From Lotus japonicus (Eukaryota; Streptophyta; Magnoliopsida; Fabales; Fabaceae), in assembly GCF_012489685.1 (NCBI RefSeq), contig NC_080044.1:60007507-60071506 (forward strand): a DNA stretch of 64,000 nucleotides, given 5' to 3'. The translations under genes were made by a program, and so were the position numbers. Positions 12,001 to 24,016 of this stretch are shown piece by piece. The notes beneath the pieces are model-generated. The model was given only the letters and a program-made list of their open reading frames with translations. It was not told the DNA's origin and ran no database searches. Every line of letters starts with the position of its first letter. Position 1 is the first letter of the stretch.

Positions 12001-12638
12001 GGGGTATAAAACTCCTAACCTCGACCCCCTATTATGCTCAAGCGAATGGTCAAGTCGAAGTGGCCAACAAAACGTTGATCTCCTTGATTAAAAAACATGT
12101 TGGTCGAAAACCTAAAAACTGGCATCAAACGTTAGGCCAAGTGCTTTGGGCTTACAGGAATTCACCTAAGGAATCTACCGGAGCAACGCCTTTTCGACTA
12201 GCATATGGTCAAGAAGCGGTATTACCAGCAGAAGTATATTTACAATCGTGCAGAATTCAAAGGCAAGAGGAAATTCCAAGTGAAGATTATTGGAGTATGA
12301 TGCTTGACGAATTAGTCAATCTCGACGAAGAAAGACTATTGGTGTTGGATACCTTAACCAGGCAAAAGGATCGCATTGCTAAAGCTTATAACAAAAAGGT
12401 TAGAGCTAAGTCTTTTATGCTTGGTGATTACGTATGAAAGGTCGTCTTACCAATTGATAAAAAAGATAAACGTTATGGAAAGTGGGCCCCAAACTGGGAA
12501 GGCCCTTTTACAGTCGAGAAAGTACTTTTGAACAACGCTTATTCGATTAAGGAATTAGGAGGTAATCGACAAATGACGATAAATGGCAAATATTTAAAAA
12601 CGTATAAGCCAACATTGCATGAGATAAACATCGAATAA
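9006..12638 (+). pseudogene. pol: pol polyprotein (RT, RNase H, archaeal-type RNase H, integrase) with a late in-frame stop
   Basis: The open frame from 9006 reaches TGA at 12435-12437 and then stays open to TAA at 12636-12638, so about 66 C-terminal residues are cut off. Reverse transcriptase covers roughly residues 195-375, with YIDD at about 349. A first RNase H follows at about 465-560. A second, archaeal-type RNase H begins near LFFDGSS at residue 632 and is the hallmark of the Tat lineage. The integrase HHCC zinc finger is at about 850-890. The catalytic core has TDQGT near 980 and Glu in GQVEV near 1017. The start is a GTG inside the gag-pro end. Entry into this frame needs a +1 shift from gag-pro, splicing or an internal start. 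The stop falls just after the core, in the integrase C-terminal region. Confidence 0.9.
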
Positions 12639-12726
12639 GAAAGTAAAAAAAAAAAATAAAAATAAATTGCCAAACGCGAATGTTTTATTGAGTAGAATAG
12701 AGCATTACAATTATGGCAAAGGAATT

Positions 12727-13212
12727 TTAAAAGAGAGGGTTGGCCCTACAACTATTGTATCTGGCCCTAAGAGGCTCTATGTGCCTCAAGACATCCTCTT
12801 GTTGGGATTCCAGTCGCGATTTCTCCTGTCGAATATCCAGCTCTTCACGGGCAGTAGAAGAAAGCTTGTCCACCAAGGTTTTCAGAGCTCCCACACTCCC
12901 CTCGGGGCCCGCCTGGCTAAGAGCATCCTTCAACTCTTCAAATTCCTCCATCTTCTCGTCAATCTGGTGTTCAGCAAAGAACACTCGAGCAGTAAGCTCC
13001 CGGTGTTCTTCATATAGAGGTACAGCTTCATGCAGGAGGCTCAAGAACTCCTGAAGAGGAATTCTTACCGAGGCAATAATATTCCTCGAAAGAAGTTGGT
13101 TAATGAGCCCCGTAAGCTCTTCAGCCAAAGGAAGGAAAGAGTGCAATTCCCAGAATAAGTCTTGGTCAAAAGCCAAGTTCCGGATCTGGTTGAGAACACG
13201 ACGGCTAGCAAT
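12727..13212 (-). CDS. Antisense coiled-coil ORF of the retrotransposon (first assembled copy)
   Basis: An open frame of about 161 codons on -, ending 88 bases from the pol stop and convergent with it. It begins ASRRVLNQIR and continues as a Glu/Lys/Leu-rich, probably coiled-coil protein. A TATA box (CTATAAATAG on -) lies about 95 bases upstream at 13307-13316. No ATG is present at the expected start: the codon there (13210-13212) is ATT, and an in-frame TAA lies a little further upstream. The function is unknown. The same sequence at 22435-22920 is the duplicated assembly copy. Confidence 0.5.
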   Translation of the reverse strand: MASRRVLNQIRNLAFDQDLFWELHSFLPLAEELTGLINQLLSRNIIASVRIPLQEFLSLLHEAVPLYEEHRELTARVFFAEHQIDEKMEEFEELKDALSQAGPEGSVGALKTLVDKLSSTAREELDIRQEKSRLESQQEDVLRHIEPLRARYNSCRANPLF

Positions 13213-13306
13213 GGCTGAAGGGATTTATGAAAGCAGGAAAAGAGGTCTGGAAAAGAAACAAGGGAGAGTTTGGAGAAGTTACTGAAAAGAAGTAACCAAA
13301 AACGCT

Positions 13307-13316
13307 CTATTTATAG
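13307..13316 (-). promoter_or_regulatory. TATA box for the antisense coiled-coil ORF
   Basis: CTATAAATAG on the - strand inside the retrotransposon, about 95 bases upstream of the expected start of the antisense ORF at 12727-13212. That spacing suits a TATA-driven transcript with a leader of about 70 bases. Identical at 23015-23024. Confidence 0.5.
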
Positions 13317-13720
13317 GGTAACAACCAAGGAATGCATTAATTAATGGCAATCAGTTGCCAACTCTTCATCTTATGGTTATAGGCCATGTAGATTACCACC
13401 ACCATCGTGAATAGCTTTGGCTTTTAATGAGCAAAGACTTGCATTGAATCAAGAAAACGTGGTATAAGATTGCAATAAATTGGTTCATTCCCCAGAAACA
13501 AAGCGACGACTACGTGAGGGGGTGCAAGGAAGTTTGAACGATGCAACAGTAAATGAATAGCCGTCAAAATAAATGCGTAATGGAAACTGAAAAGACTTGG
13601 CAAATTAAACGTCAAATTATATGGCTTAGGTGCCAAAACCATTGTCGAAATATTACACGCAATTGGCATAGCCATGGTTAGAATTGTGCCATCATTACAT
13701 ATTAAAAAAAAAAAAAAGTC
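13317..13720. other. Spacer between the two antisense genes
   Basis: About 400 bases with only short non-conserved ORFs, ending in a poly-A tract (about 13703-13716). It separates the TATA box of the coiled-coil ORF from the 3' end of the plant-mobile-domain gene. Nothing else was recognised. Confidence 0.5.
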
Positions 13721-16125
13721 CTACAGCAGGGTTTTAAAAGAGTTCAAACAATCAGCAAAGGTGGCAATCTTGGCATCGAGACCCTTCTTCACAGCCTGAT
13801 CAATCTCCAATTCCTTGATAACCTCTTTTGTCGAGATGATCAGAGCCTTGGAGTCTTTAGTAAGCACATCCAACTGATCCTTCACAGCAGGGCCTTCCTC
13901 GACCAAATCAGCTCGCTTTTTCTCCAGTTTGGTAATCTCTCGATGCAGCTCTTCAAGTTTGATGTCGACTTCAGAGATTTCATCTGCGATCAAAACCTTC
14001 CTAGCAGTGAACTTCTTGAAGTCCTCTTTCATTGCTGCAACTTGAGCTTTACCAGCAGAGACTTTTGCTTCCTTAAAGCTGACAGCTTGACCAACGTCCT
14101 TGACTTGATGAAAGGTGGCTGAAGCATCCACTAAAAAAGATTGAAGGTTAGCCAAAGCAGCAGCCTGTTGAGAATCGAGTTTTTGGCCAAGAAGGAAGAC
14201 AAGCAATTCCTTAGCAGCATGGCTCGCTTGAGGATCAGCTTGGATCTGGTCGAGAAACCCATTGGCGAAGACAATAGCCTTCAGCCGACCCATACTCTCC
14301 TCGATCTGCTAAGAATTGGCTACCCCACTTGATTGAGCAGTCTCAGCAGTGGCATCAGCTTGACGGGGTGGAGAGTCCCATTCCAAGGTGCCATCGAGGA
14401 AGCTATCCAAAGCTGCCAGCGGGTCCTCCTCAAATAAAGTGTCGAGCTTTTCACTAGACACATGAGATGAAGAGCCACCCTTGGTTTGAGGCGAATGTTG
14501 CACAATGGCAGTCGATTTTGGAGGAGGCATAGGGCTGTCATCCTTGCTTGGAAGAGGCTCTGTTTCGCGGATGGGAGAAGTTGCACCCTGAGTTTCCTGC
14601 AAGAAAAACCTCTTTAATGCCCTTTCGATAAAGTAAAACGCATATTAGAGGAGTCAAGAAAACATGAAAAGTATAAAGATACCTGGCAAGCAGAGTCCTT
14701 AGAAGGGCTCGAGTTGGTGGAGCTTCTGGAACGGCGAGGAGACTTATGACGAGATTTGCTCCTGACCTTCCTCCTTCCCTCGGATGAGGAGGTCTTTTTA
14801 GCTGAGGATGCAGCCTTGGGAGGTTTCTCGACACCTTCAGTTTTGGATTTTGCAGGAATGGGAGCTGGGGAATTCTCACGGGATGGAGGATTGGAAGTAG
14901 AGTGCTCATGAACATCATCCTAAAGGAAACAAAACAAACAAGAGATGACTCAGATTAGGAAACCACGGGTTAAAAATGTCACAAGGTACCCTCGAGAATG
15001 GAGAACATACCTGAATGGCGGCGCCGCCACCACCCTCTTTGTCATCGACTTCTGTTTGAGCATCAGATGCCAACTTAGAAGCCCCACTAGGGGTGGAAAC
15101 ACCAAACCCCCTTGGCCCTCTTCTGACTGCCGGAAGCAACAGGTTTAGGTTTCCGTTTTCGACTCTGTCGAAAAATACGTCAGCCCATAATCCAAGGAAA
15201 TCGAAAAGGAAAAGGTAAAAGCATGAGGAAAGTACCTTGAGCTTGTCAGCAAGACTGACATCATCATCCTCATCATCATCATCATCATCCTCAATCACGA
15301 CTGGCTTGTCCTTGGAGGAATGAGCCACTGGGGAAATAACTTGAGGAGCTGGTCGAATAATGACTTCAGCTGCAAACAAAGAAAAAATTAAGAAGTAAAA
15401 CAGGAAAACCAAGGCCAAGTCGAAGTATTACCTTGACCAATACGCATGTTCAGCGATATGTGGTTGAAGATTTCGACGGGCACATGATACGGAAAGTTCC
15501 ATAGGTGGTACTTAGTCCAAGTCACTCGCTTTCGAGGAGGTAGAGCTTGATTGGCCAACACATTTATGTTTACATGGTCAACCCATTTAGGCAAGACCGG
15601 TGGAAAAGCCAATGCAAACTTACTCGTAGGCAAAGACGGGAACCTAAAGCCAGTTTTTCGAATAACAAAAGATAGACCTTCCTCACCAGGAGGAACCACT
15701 AACTTGGATTTCTTGGCTTTAAGTTCCCATTTTTGCCTTAATACTTGGGCCGCTTTCGCAACTGTATCTCGAAGGCGAAGAGTTGGGTAATATACCACAC
15801 CAAAGAACTCTTGAAAAGATCGAATTTCTGCCAGGTGCATACCTTTGGTCTTCTTCGGATCCTGCCTCTGCAAAAGAAAAGCATCTGTCATGCATTGCAG
15901 ACAATCGACGAGGGGCTTCGAAATTTGAGCCCAATACTCAGACCACCAGGCTTTGAAAGCATTAGTGGCATAATATGAAGGAGCGTAAGTGAAGGGGCTC
16001 AGGTTGAGGAGTCTCTTGTTATAAAACTGAACAGTCGTGTCGAAAACAGGAGCCCTCTTAATAGTTTCGGGGTACAGGACTAGACTCTTGTCAAATAAAG
16101 TGTTGGGTAGAACTTGGCTAAGCCC
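13721..16125 (-). pseudogene. Antisense plant-mobile-domain gene, first assembled copy, cut by the gap
   Basis: Contains the 3' exons of the gene described at 24017-27158: exon 5 at 14309-14596, exon 4 at 14683-14919, exon 3 at 15011-15164, exon 2 at 15236-15369, and the 3' part of exon 1 from 15432 to the N run. Exon 3 is one base longer here than in the partner copy, which breaks the frame; that difference lies near the contig end and is probably a sequencing error. The coiled-coil frame at 13721-14293 follows after an in-frame TAG at 14309-14311. This should be treated as the same locus as the second copy. Confidence 0.75.
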
Positions 16126-16225
16126 NNNNNNNNNNNNNNNNNNNNNNNNNNNNNNNNNNNNNNNNNNNNNNNNNNNNNNNNNNNNNNNNNNNNNNNNNNN
16201 NNNNNNNNNNNNNNNNNNNNNNNNN
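16126..16225. other. Assembly gap (100 N)
   Basis: Exactly 100 N, the conventional size for a gap of unknown length. The sequences on both sides overlap by about 9.6 kb, so the true gap size is probably negative. Confidence 0.99.
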
Positions 16226-18781
16226 GTACTTCCCGAGTTCTTTAAACCAAAAATGCATTTACCTGGTTCACCACCCTCGCTCCTAGGTCAGTCCATACAT
16301 GGACTCAGTTGGAAAGAATTTTCCATGAACAGTTCTTTAGGGGAGAATGCAAAGTAAGTTTGAAGGATCTGGCTAGTGTTAAAAGAAAGCCAGCAGAGTC
16401 TATTGATGATTACCTAAACAGGTTTAGGATGCTTAAATCCCGATGTTTCACCCATGTCCCTGAACACGAGCTAGTTGTCTTAGCCGCTGGTGGTCTAGAA
16501 TATTCCATTAGAAAGAAAATCGACACTCAGTATATTCGAGATATGTCGTTACTCGCAGATAGAGTGAGGCACATCGAATTGCTAAAGGCCGAAAAATCAG
16601 AGGAAAGGCCAAGACTACTAAGTGGCCAAAGAAGGAGAAGGTAGCGTACATAGATGCGGATTCAGTAGGTCAGAGTCCATGTGTCTATCGAGAAGTCCCG
16701 GCGGACGTCGATTTGAATGACGTCAATCTGGCTGAACTTCAGCCAGGGGATCCTTATGTTTTGTAAAGCATTGAAACCACGTGAAAACAAACTTGGGGAG
16801 GAAACCCCAAGAACACGATTCCTGCTGTGAAAACTTATACTTTTGATGTGGCCAAATGCGATGCAATCTATGATATACTTGTGTCTGATGGTTTGCTTGT
16901 GGTCCCTAAAGACCAAAACTTCCTTCTCTGAACAAAGGAAAGGGAAGAAATATTGCAAATATCACAACTTTTTTGGTCATTGGACCTCACAATGTGTTCG
17001 TTTCAGGGACCTTGTGCAGGGAGCATTGGACTCAGGAAGACTCAAGTATGATGAAAAAGCCAAAGGTCAAATGAAGATCGAATCTGATCCCACTGCAGAT
17101 AGCTGAGGCCAACTATGTAGAGCTTTCTACATTGGCATGGTCGACATTTCCGAAAAGCTGAGTCTGGGTTTGACGCTGGGAGAAGTAAGAGAAGAAACAT
17201 AGCTGTCGAAGAACCAGAGGTTGAGGAAGAAGTGAACTTGGAAGAGGTTTACCCCAAGGCTGGAGAAACCCTTGTCGAGTTTCTATCCCGCAGCAAAAAT
17301 GGCGAGAAAGAAGTTATGCTGTGCCCTCGATACAGCGCTGTTTTCGACAAATCCGCAGCCAAGGCCTATCAAGATTCAGAAATGAAAAGGCATTATCAGA
17401 GGAAGGCTCCTGTATCCAGGAGACTGAGTACCCTCACGAGGAGTGGGTCGAGAGAGACCAGGAACTCGATGGCCATAAAAGGCCAGAAAACAAGCAATAA
17501 AGACAAAACTTACCTCCCCAATGCTGGATTGCCAAGAAACCAATGGTTCGGGCCAGCGCCTCCAAGGCCAAAACCATACCCTAAGTGGCAGAAAATCGAC
17601 TTAGGCCAGGGATCCTCTTACATCAACAATTCCCGGGTGTCACGAAGCTACTCCTATGGCTCTGGGAACTACTATGCTCCTGAACAAATGACCAGGACTC
17701 AGTTCAGGCGTTTTTTGAGGAAAAGGAAAGCTGAGAGGGAAAGAGGTGGCAAGTTCCGTTCACTATGGGACATAAAGCCAGAAGACAACTCTCGCAATGA
17801 ACCTAGTGTGCGTCGATTATCAACCAGCTGGACCACGCCATCAAACAAGGAACAACCGTACCACCAAATCCAGCTAAGGAAAAAGGGAAGGATGTTGTCG
17901 AAGATGAAGATGAAGACATGCTCGAAGATTTCGACGACAGTGATGGAGAAGAGCTTAATATCATCTGCATCGTGTCCATCCTACCTGCAGAATTCGATAG
18001 AATCTCCGAGGTCACTGAAAGCGAGGAAGACTACTATGTCGACGACGAACCAGATGACAATCCTTTGTGTTATTATGTGATGCAGAGAGGATCTGTCGAA
18101 GATGAAAGAGCTATCTTCCAAAGGCCAACCGAGCAAATGAAGAGCCATTTGAAACCGCTATTTGTTTGGGCCAGAGTCGAGGAGAAGGGTGTTAACAAAG
18201 TCCTTGTCGACGGGGGAGCTGCAATCAACCTCATGCCCGGATTTATGCTCAAGAAGTTAGGTAAAACGGAAGCGGATCTAATCTCACATGACATGGTGCT
18301 TTCTGATTATGAAGGAAAGACAGGTTCTTCCCTAGGGGCAATTATGTTGAACATAACCGTAGGAACAGTAGCCCGTTCCACATTGTTCATTGTGGTCCCT
18401 TCAAAGGCCAATTACAATTTGCTGCTGGGAAGAGAATGGATTCATGGCGTGGGGGCAGTGCCTTCGACCTTACACCAACGTATATCCATTTGGAAAGCTG
18501 ATGGAGTTGTCGAAAATGTGCAAGCAGATCAAAGCTACTATTTAGCAGAAACAAGCTACGTTGGTAAGAAGAATTTCGAGAAGAGTTTAGCCACAATTGC
18601 TCCTTTAGACACAGTGGCTAGCCAATACTTCAACCCCTACTCAGAGTACTCAGTAACGTTGGATCCCATCCGGGGCCTAAACCTCAATGAAGCATGCAAA
18701 CCTGATGCCATGAGTGGATGGCACAGTGATGAAGAGAAAGATGCCACTGTTGGGTGGCAAGCCAATGATAAAGATGATTAA
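16226..18781 (+). pseudogene. gag-pro: gag-protease, duplicated assembly copy with frameshifts
   Basis: Same sequence as 6514-9073 but with about a dozen one-base differences between 16226 and 17820, mostly in homopolymers (for example AAA/AAAA, GG/GGG, CC/CCC). They split the frame into several pieces. From about 17820 the copies agree and the protease part is open to 18781. The errors cluster at the contig end, so this is most likely low-quality consensus and not a second, decayed gene. Confidence 0.85.
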
Positions 18782-21700
18782 TTCGAGCATGGCTCGAATT
18801 TCGACTTACGCAGCCGAAAACAAAATAAGAACGGCCTTGGAGGCCGAGAGGATGGCCAAAGAAATGGCTATAGATGAAGCTAGTGTCTCAATCCTGCCCG
18901 TCGAATTGACACCCCAGGAGGAGGCAACAACAAATAAGGATGACACGTGCATAGAAGAAAACGAGCAGAGTGCCGAGGAATGCGGAATCGAGGACCTTTG
19001 CAATCTGAGGCTAGATTGCATCTATGATGACGACCCATTGGGCTTCGAGAAGCCAGTGGTCGATGTTTCCAAGAAAATGGAAGCGCAAGACCCTTTAGAA
19101 GAAGTGGACCTGGGTGATGGCTTAGAAAAGAGGCCAACGTACATCAGTGCTCTCATTGACCCGGAGCTAAAAGACAGGATGGTGAAATTACTCAAGGAAT
19201 TCAAAGACTGCTTCGCTTGGGATTACGATGAAATGCCTGGCCTCAGTCGAGAAGTGGTGGAATTGAAGTTACCCATCAAAGAAGACAAGAAACCAATCAA
19301 GCAATTGCCCAGGAGGTTCCATCCAGATGTGTTGGTGAAAATCAAGGAAGAAATCGAAAGACTCCTCAGGTGTAAATTTATCAGAACAGCTCGATATGTG
19401 GACTGGCTAGCCAACGTGGTTCCAGTAATCAAGAAGAATGGAAAGATGAGAGTTTGCATAGATTTCCGAGATCTTAACGCTGCCACTCCAAAAGACGAGT
19501 ATCACATGCCTATTGCTGAGATGATGGTGGATTCAGCTGCTGGTCACGAATACTTAAGCTTGTTGGATGGTTACTCAGGCTACAACCAAATCTTCATAGC
19601 AGAAGAGGACGTGTCGAAAACAGCTTTTCGATGTCCTGGTGCCTTAGGGACATACGAGTGGGTGGTCATGCCATTTGGGTTGAAAAACGCTGGCGCGACC
19701 TACCAAAGGGTAATGAATACCATTTTTCATGATTTTATAGAAACCTTCATGCAGGTTTATATTGATGACATTGTGGTGAAATCCCCATCAAGGGATGACC
19801 ATTTGTTGCGTCTAAGGAAATCCTTTGAGAGGATGAGAAAATATGGCTTGAAGATGAATCCCCTTAAATGTGCCTTTGGTGTTATTGCAGGTGATTTTTT
19901 GGGTTTTGTGGTGCATAAAAAGGGCATCGAGATCAACAAGAACAAAGCTAAAGCCATTCTCGACACTAGTCCACCAACCAGCAAGAAACAACTGCAATCA
20001 CTATTGGGAAAGATCAACTTCCTAAGGAGATTCATTGCTAACCTCAGTGAGAAGACCAAGTCATTTTCCCCACTTCTTCGACTTAAAAAGGAAGATGCGT
20101 TCCGCTGGGAAGCAGAGCATCAAAAAGCGTTCGATGAACTCAAAGCGTACTTGTCTAGCCCACCTATAATGGCACCACCTATAAGAGGAAAGCCAATGAA
20201 GCTGTACATCTCTGCCACGGATGGAACCATCGGAAGCATGTTGGCTCAAGAAGATGAAGATAGCAAAGAAAGAGCCATATTTTACTTAAGCAGGGTGTTA
20301 AATGATGCAGAAACTCGATACACCATGATCGAAAAATTGTGTTTATGCTTGTACTTCTCTTGCGTAAAGCTGAAATATTATATAAAGCCAATCGATGTAA
20401 TGATTTTTTCTCATTATGATATAATAAAGCACATGTTATCCAAACCTATCTTGCATAGTCGAATTGGTAAATGGGCTTTAGCCCTAACCGAGTATTCACT
20501 AACTTATGCCCCACTAAAGGCAGTTAAGGGACAAGCAATTGCTGACTTCCTGGCAGACCATACTTTGCCTCAAGAAATCATAACTTACGTAGGAATTCAA
20601 CCTTGGAAGCTATTTTTCGACGGTTCTAGCCATAAGAATGGTACTGGGATCGGGATGTTCATAGTATCCCCAAGGGGCATCCCCACGAAATTCAAGTTTA
20701 GGATTAAGAGTAACTGCTCAAACAATGAGGCTGAGTACGAGGCATTAACATCAGGCCTCGAGATCCTGATAGCCCTTGGGGCAAAGAATGTCGTCGTAAA
20801 AGGGGACTCTGAGTTGGTAATAAAGCAACTTACCAAGGAATACAAGTGCATTAGTGAAAATCTAGCTAGGTATTACACGAAAGCTAGCAATTTGTTGGCC
20901 AAATTCGACGAAGCTAGGCTAGGTCACGTTTCCAGAGTGGACAATCAAGAAGCCAATGAATTGGCACAAATCGCGTCAGGATATATGGTCGATAAATGTA
21001 GGTTAAAAGAGCTTATCGAGGTCAAAGAAAAACTAAACCCCTCTAACCTCGACATCCTAGTCATTGACAATATGGCACCTAATGATTGGAGAAAGCCAAT
21101 TGTCGATTACTTGCAAAATCCTGTGGGTACTACAGATAGAAAGACAAAATACAGGGCAATGAGCTATGTCATCATGGGAAACGAGCTATTCAAGAAAAAC
21201 GTCGACGGAACACTACTGAAGTGTTTAAGTGAAGACGACGCGTTCATAGCGATCTCGGCCGTTCACGACGGGCTATGTGGTGCCCACCAGGCAGGAATCA
21301 AGATGAAATGGATCCTATTTCGACAAGGGATGTATTGGCCTACTATTATGAAAGATTGTATGGAGTATGCCAAGAGGTGCCAAGATTGTCAGAGACACGC
21401 GGGGATACAACATGTGCCAGCAAGTGAATTACACTCGATCATTAAGCCTTGGCCATTCAGGGGTTGGGCTTTAGACCTAATTGGCGAAATTAACCCATGT
21501 TCTTCTAGGCAGCATAAGTACATCATAGTGGCTATAGATTACTTTACCAAGTGGGTAGAGGCAATTCCTCTACAAAAGGTGACCCAGGACACGGTGATCG
21601 AGTTCATTCAGAATCACATAGTGTACCGCTTTGGGCTACCTGAGTCACTTACTACAGACCAAGGCACAGTGTTTGTAGGCCAAAAGGTGGCATCATTCGC

Positions 21701-22346
21701 AGAATCTTGGGGTATAAAACTCCTAACCTCGACCCCCTATTATGCTCAAGCGAATGGTCAAGTCGAAGTGGCCAACAAAACGTTGATCTCCTTGATTAAA
21801 AAACATGTTGGTCGAAAACCTAAAAACTGGCATCAAACGTTAGGCCAAGTGCTTTGGGCTTACAGGAATTCACCTAAGGAATCTACCGGAGCAACGCCTT
21901 TTCGACTAGCATATGGTCAAGAAGCGGTATTACCAGCAGAAGTATATTTACAATCGTGCAGAATTCAAAGGCAAGAGGAAATTCCAAGTGAAGATTATTG
22001 GAGTATGATGCTTGACGAATTAGTCAATCTCGACGAAGAAAGACTATTGGTGTTGGATACCTTAACCAGGCAAAAGGATCGCATTGCTAAAGCTTATAAC
22101 AAAAAGGTTAGAGCTAAGTCTTTTATGCTTGGTGATTACGTATGAAAGGTCGTCTTACCAATTGATAAAAAAGATAAACGTTATGGAAAGTGGGCCCCAA
22201 ACTGGGAAGGCCCTTTTACAGTCGAGAAAGTACTTTTGAACAACGCTTATTCGATTAAGGAATTAGGAGGTAATCGACAAATGACGATAAATGGCAAATA
22301 TTTAAAAACGTATAAGCCAACATTGCATGAGATAAACATCGAATAA
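18714..22346 (+). pseudogene. pol: pol, duplicated assembly copy
   Basis: The predicted protein is identical to that of the pol at 9006-12638, including the late TGA (here 22143-22145). That two 'copies' share the same private stop is further evidence that they are one locus represented twice. The domain order is as described for the first copy. Confidence 0.88.
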
Positions 22347-22434
22347 GAAAGTAAAAAAAAAAAATAAAAATAAATTGCCAAACGCGAATGTTTTATTGAG
22401 TAGAATAGAGCATTACAATTATGGCAAAGGAATT

Positions 22435-22920
22435 TTAAAAGAGAGGGTTGGCCCTACAACTATTGTATCTGGCCCTAAGAGGCTCTATGTGCCTCAAGAC
22501 ATCCTCTTGTTGGGATTCCAGTCGCGATTTCTCCTGTCGAATATCCAGCTCTTCACGGGCAGTAGAAGAAAGCTTGTCCACCAAGGTTTTCAGAGCTCCC
22601 ACACTCCCCTCGGGGCCCGCCTGGCTAAGAGCATCCTTCAACTCTTCAAATTCCTCCATCTTCTCGTCAATCTGGTGTTCAGCAAAGAACACTCGAGCAG
22701 TAAGCTCCCGGTGTTCTTCATATAGAGGTACAGCTTCATGCAGGAGGCTCAAGAACTCCTGAAGAGGAATTCTTACCGAGGCAATAATATTCCTCGAAAG
22801 AAGTTGGTTAATGAGCCCCGTAAGCTCTTCAGCCAAAGGAAGGAAAGAGTGCAATTCCCAGAATAAGTCTTGGTCAAAAGCCAAGTTCCGGATCTGGTTG
22901 AGAACACGACGGCTAGCAAT
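22435..22920 (-). CDS. Antisense coiled-coil ORF (second assembled copy)
   Basis: Identical in sequence to 12727-13212. It encodes about 161 residues rich in Glu, Leu, Lys and Gln, with heptad-like spacing over most of the length and no recognised catalytic motif. The expected start codon position (22918-22920) reads ATT, and the upstream TATA box is at 23015-23024. It may be an accessory protein of the element or a degenerate captured host gene. Confidence 0.5.
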   Translation of the reverse strand: MASRRVLNQIRNLAFDQDLFWELHSFLPLAEELTGLINQLLSRNIIASVRIPLQEFLSLLHEAVPLYEEHRELTARVFFAEHQIDEKMEEFEELKDALSQAGPEGSVGALKTLVDKLSSTAREELDIRQEKSRLESQQEDVLRHIEPLRARYNSCRANPLF

Positions 22921-23014
22921 GGCTGAAGGGATTTATGAAAGCAGGAAAAGAGGTCTGGAAAAGAAACAAGGGAGAGTTTGGAGAAGTTACTGAAAAGAAG
23001 TAACCAAAAACGCT

Positions 23015-23024
23015 CTATTTATAG
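23015..23024 (-). promoter_or_regulatory. TATA box for the antisense coiled-coil ORF (second copy)
   Basis: CTATAAATAG on -, at the same relative position as 13307-13316. Confidence 0.5.
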
Positions 23025-23428
23025 GGTAACAACCAAGGAATGCATTAATTAATGGCAATCAGTTGCCAACTCTTCATCTTATGGTTATAGGCCATGTAGA
23101 TTACCACCACCATCGTGAATAGCTTTGGCTTTTAATGAGCAAAGACTTGCATTGAATCAAGAAAACGTGGTATAAGATTGCAATAAATTGGTTCATTCCC
23201 CAGAAACAAAGCGACGACTACGTGAGGGGGTGCAAGGAAGTTTGAACGATGCAACAGTAAATGAATAGCCGTCAAAATAAATGCGTAATGGAAACTGAAA
23301 AGACTTGGCAAATTAAACGTCAAATTATATGGCTTAGGTGCCAAAACCATTGTCGAAATATTACACGCAATTGGCATAGCCATGGTTAGAATTGTGCCAT
23401 CATTACATATTAAAAAAAAAAAAAAGTC

Positions 23429-24016
23429 CTACAGCAGGGTTTTAAAAGAGTTCAAACAATCAGCAAAGGTGGCAATCTTGGCATCGAGACCCTTCTTCAC
23501 AGCCTGATCAATCTCCAATTCCTTGATAACCTCTTTTGTCGAGATGATCAGAGCCTTGGAGTCTTTAGTAAGCACATCCAACTGATCCTTCACAGCAGGG
23601 CCTTCCTCGACCAAATCAGCTCGCTTTTTCTCCAGTTTGGTAATCTCTCGATGCAGCTCTTCAAGTTTGATGTCGACTTCAGAGATTTCATCTGCGATCA
23701 AAACCTTCCTAGCAGTGAACTTCTTGAAGTCCTCTTTCATTGCTGCAACTTGAGCTTTACCAGCAGAGACTTTTGCTTCCTTAAAGCTGACAGCTTGACC
23801 AACGTCCTTGACTTGATGAAAGGTGGCTGAAGCATCCACTAAAAAAGATTGAAGGTTAGCCAAAGCAGCAGCCTGTTGAGAATCGAGTTTTTGGCCAAGA
23901 AGGAAGACAAGCAATTCCTTAGCAGCATGGCTCGCTTGAGGATCAGCTTGGATCTGGTCGAGAAACCCATTGGCGAAGACAATAGCCTTCAGCCGACCCA
24001 TACTCTCCTCGATCTG
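23429..24016 (-). pseudogene. Coiled-coil segment downstream of the plant-mobile-domain gene stop
   Basis: Open frame of about 195 codons in the same frame as exon 5 of the gene at 24017-27158, separated from it only by a TAG (24017-24019). The first in-frame ATG gives 190 residues ending FKTLL. The composition is Lys/Glu/Leu-rich with long heptad-like runs, typical of a coiled coil. It either was the C-terminal part of the mobile-domain protein before a nonsense mutation, or is reached by readthrough. No independent promoter is visible. Confidence 0.5.

Larger units (their letters stand above)
6514..16125. repeat. First copy of the ~9.6-kb segment duplicated across the N gap
   Basis: Matches 16226-25832 in the same orientation, at an offset of 9707-9715. 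The interior (about 8100-15050) looks base-for-base identical. Small differences appear only towards the ends that face the gap: several single-base changes in this copy after about 15090, and about a dozen indels in the partner between 16226 and 17820. It is interpreted as an unmerged contig overlap. Confidence 0.9.

Noticed and set aside
12667..13054. + strand ORFs at 12667-13017 and 12740-13054 (and copies at 22375-22762)
   Set aside because: They are shadows of the antisense coiled-coil ORF, Ser/Arg/Leu-rich as expected from the complement of a Glu/Leu-rich frame.
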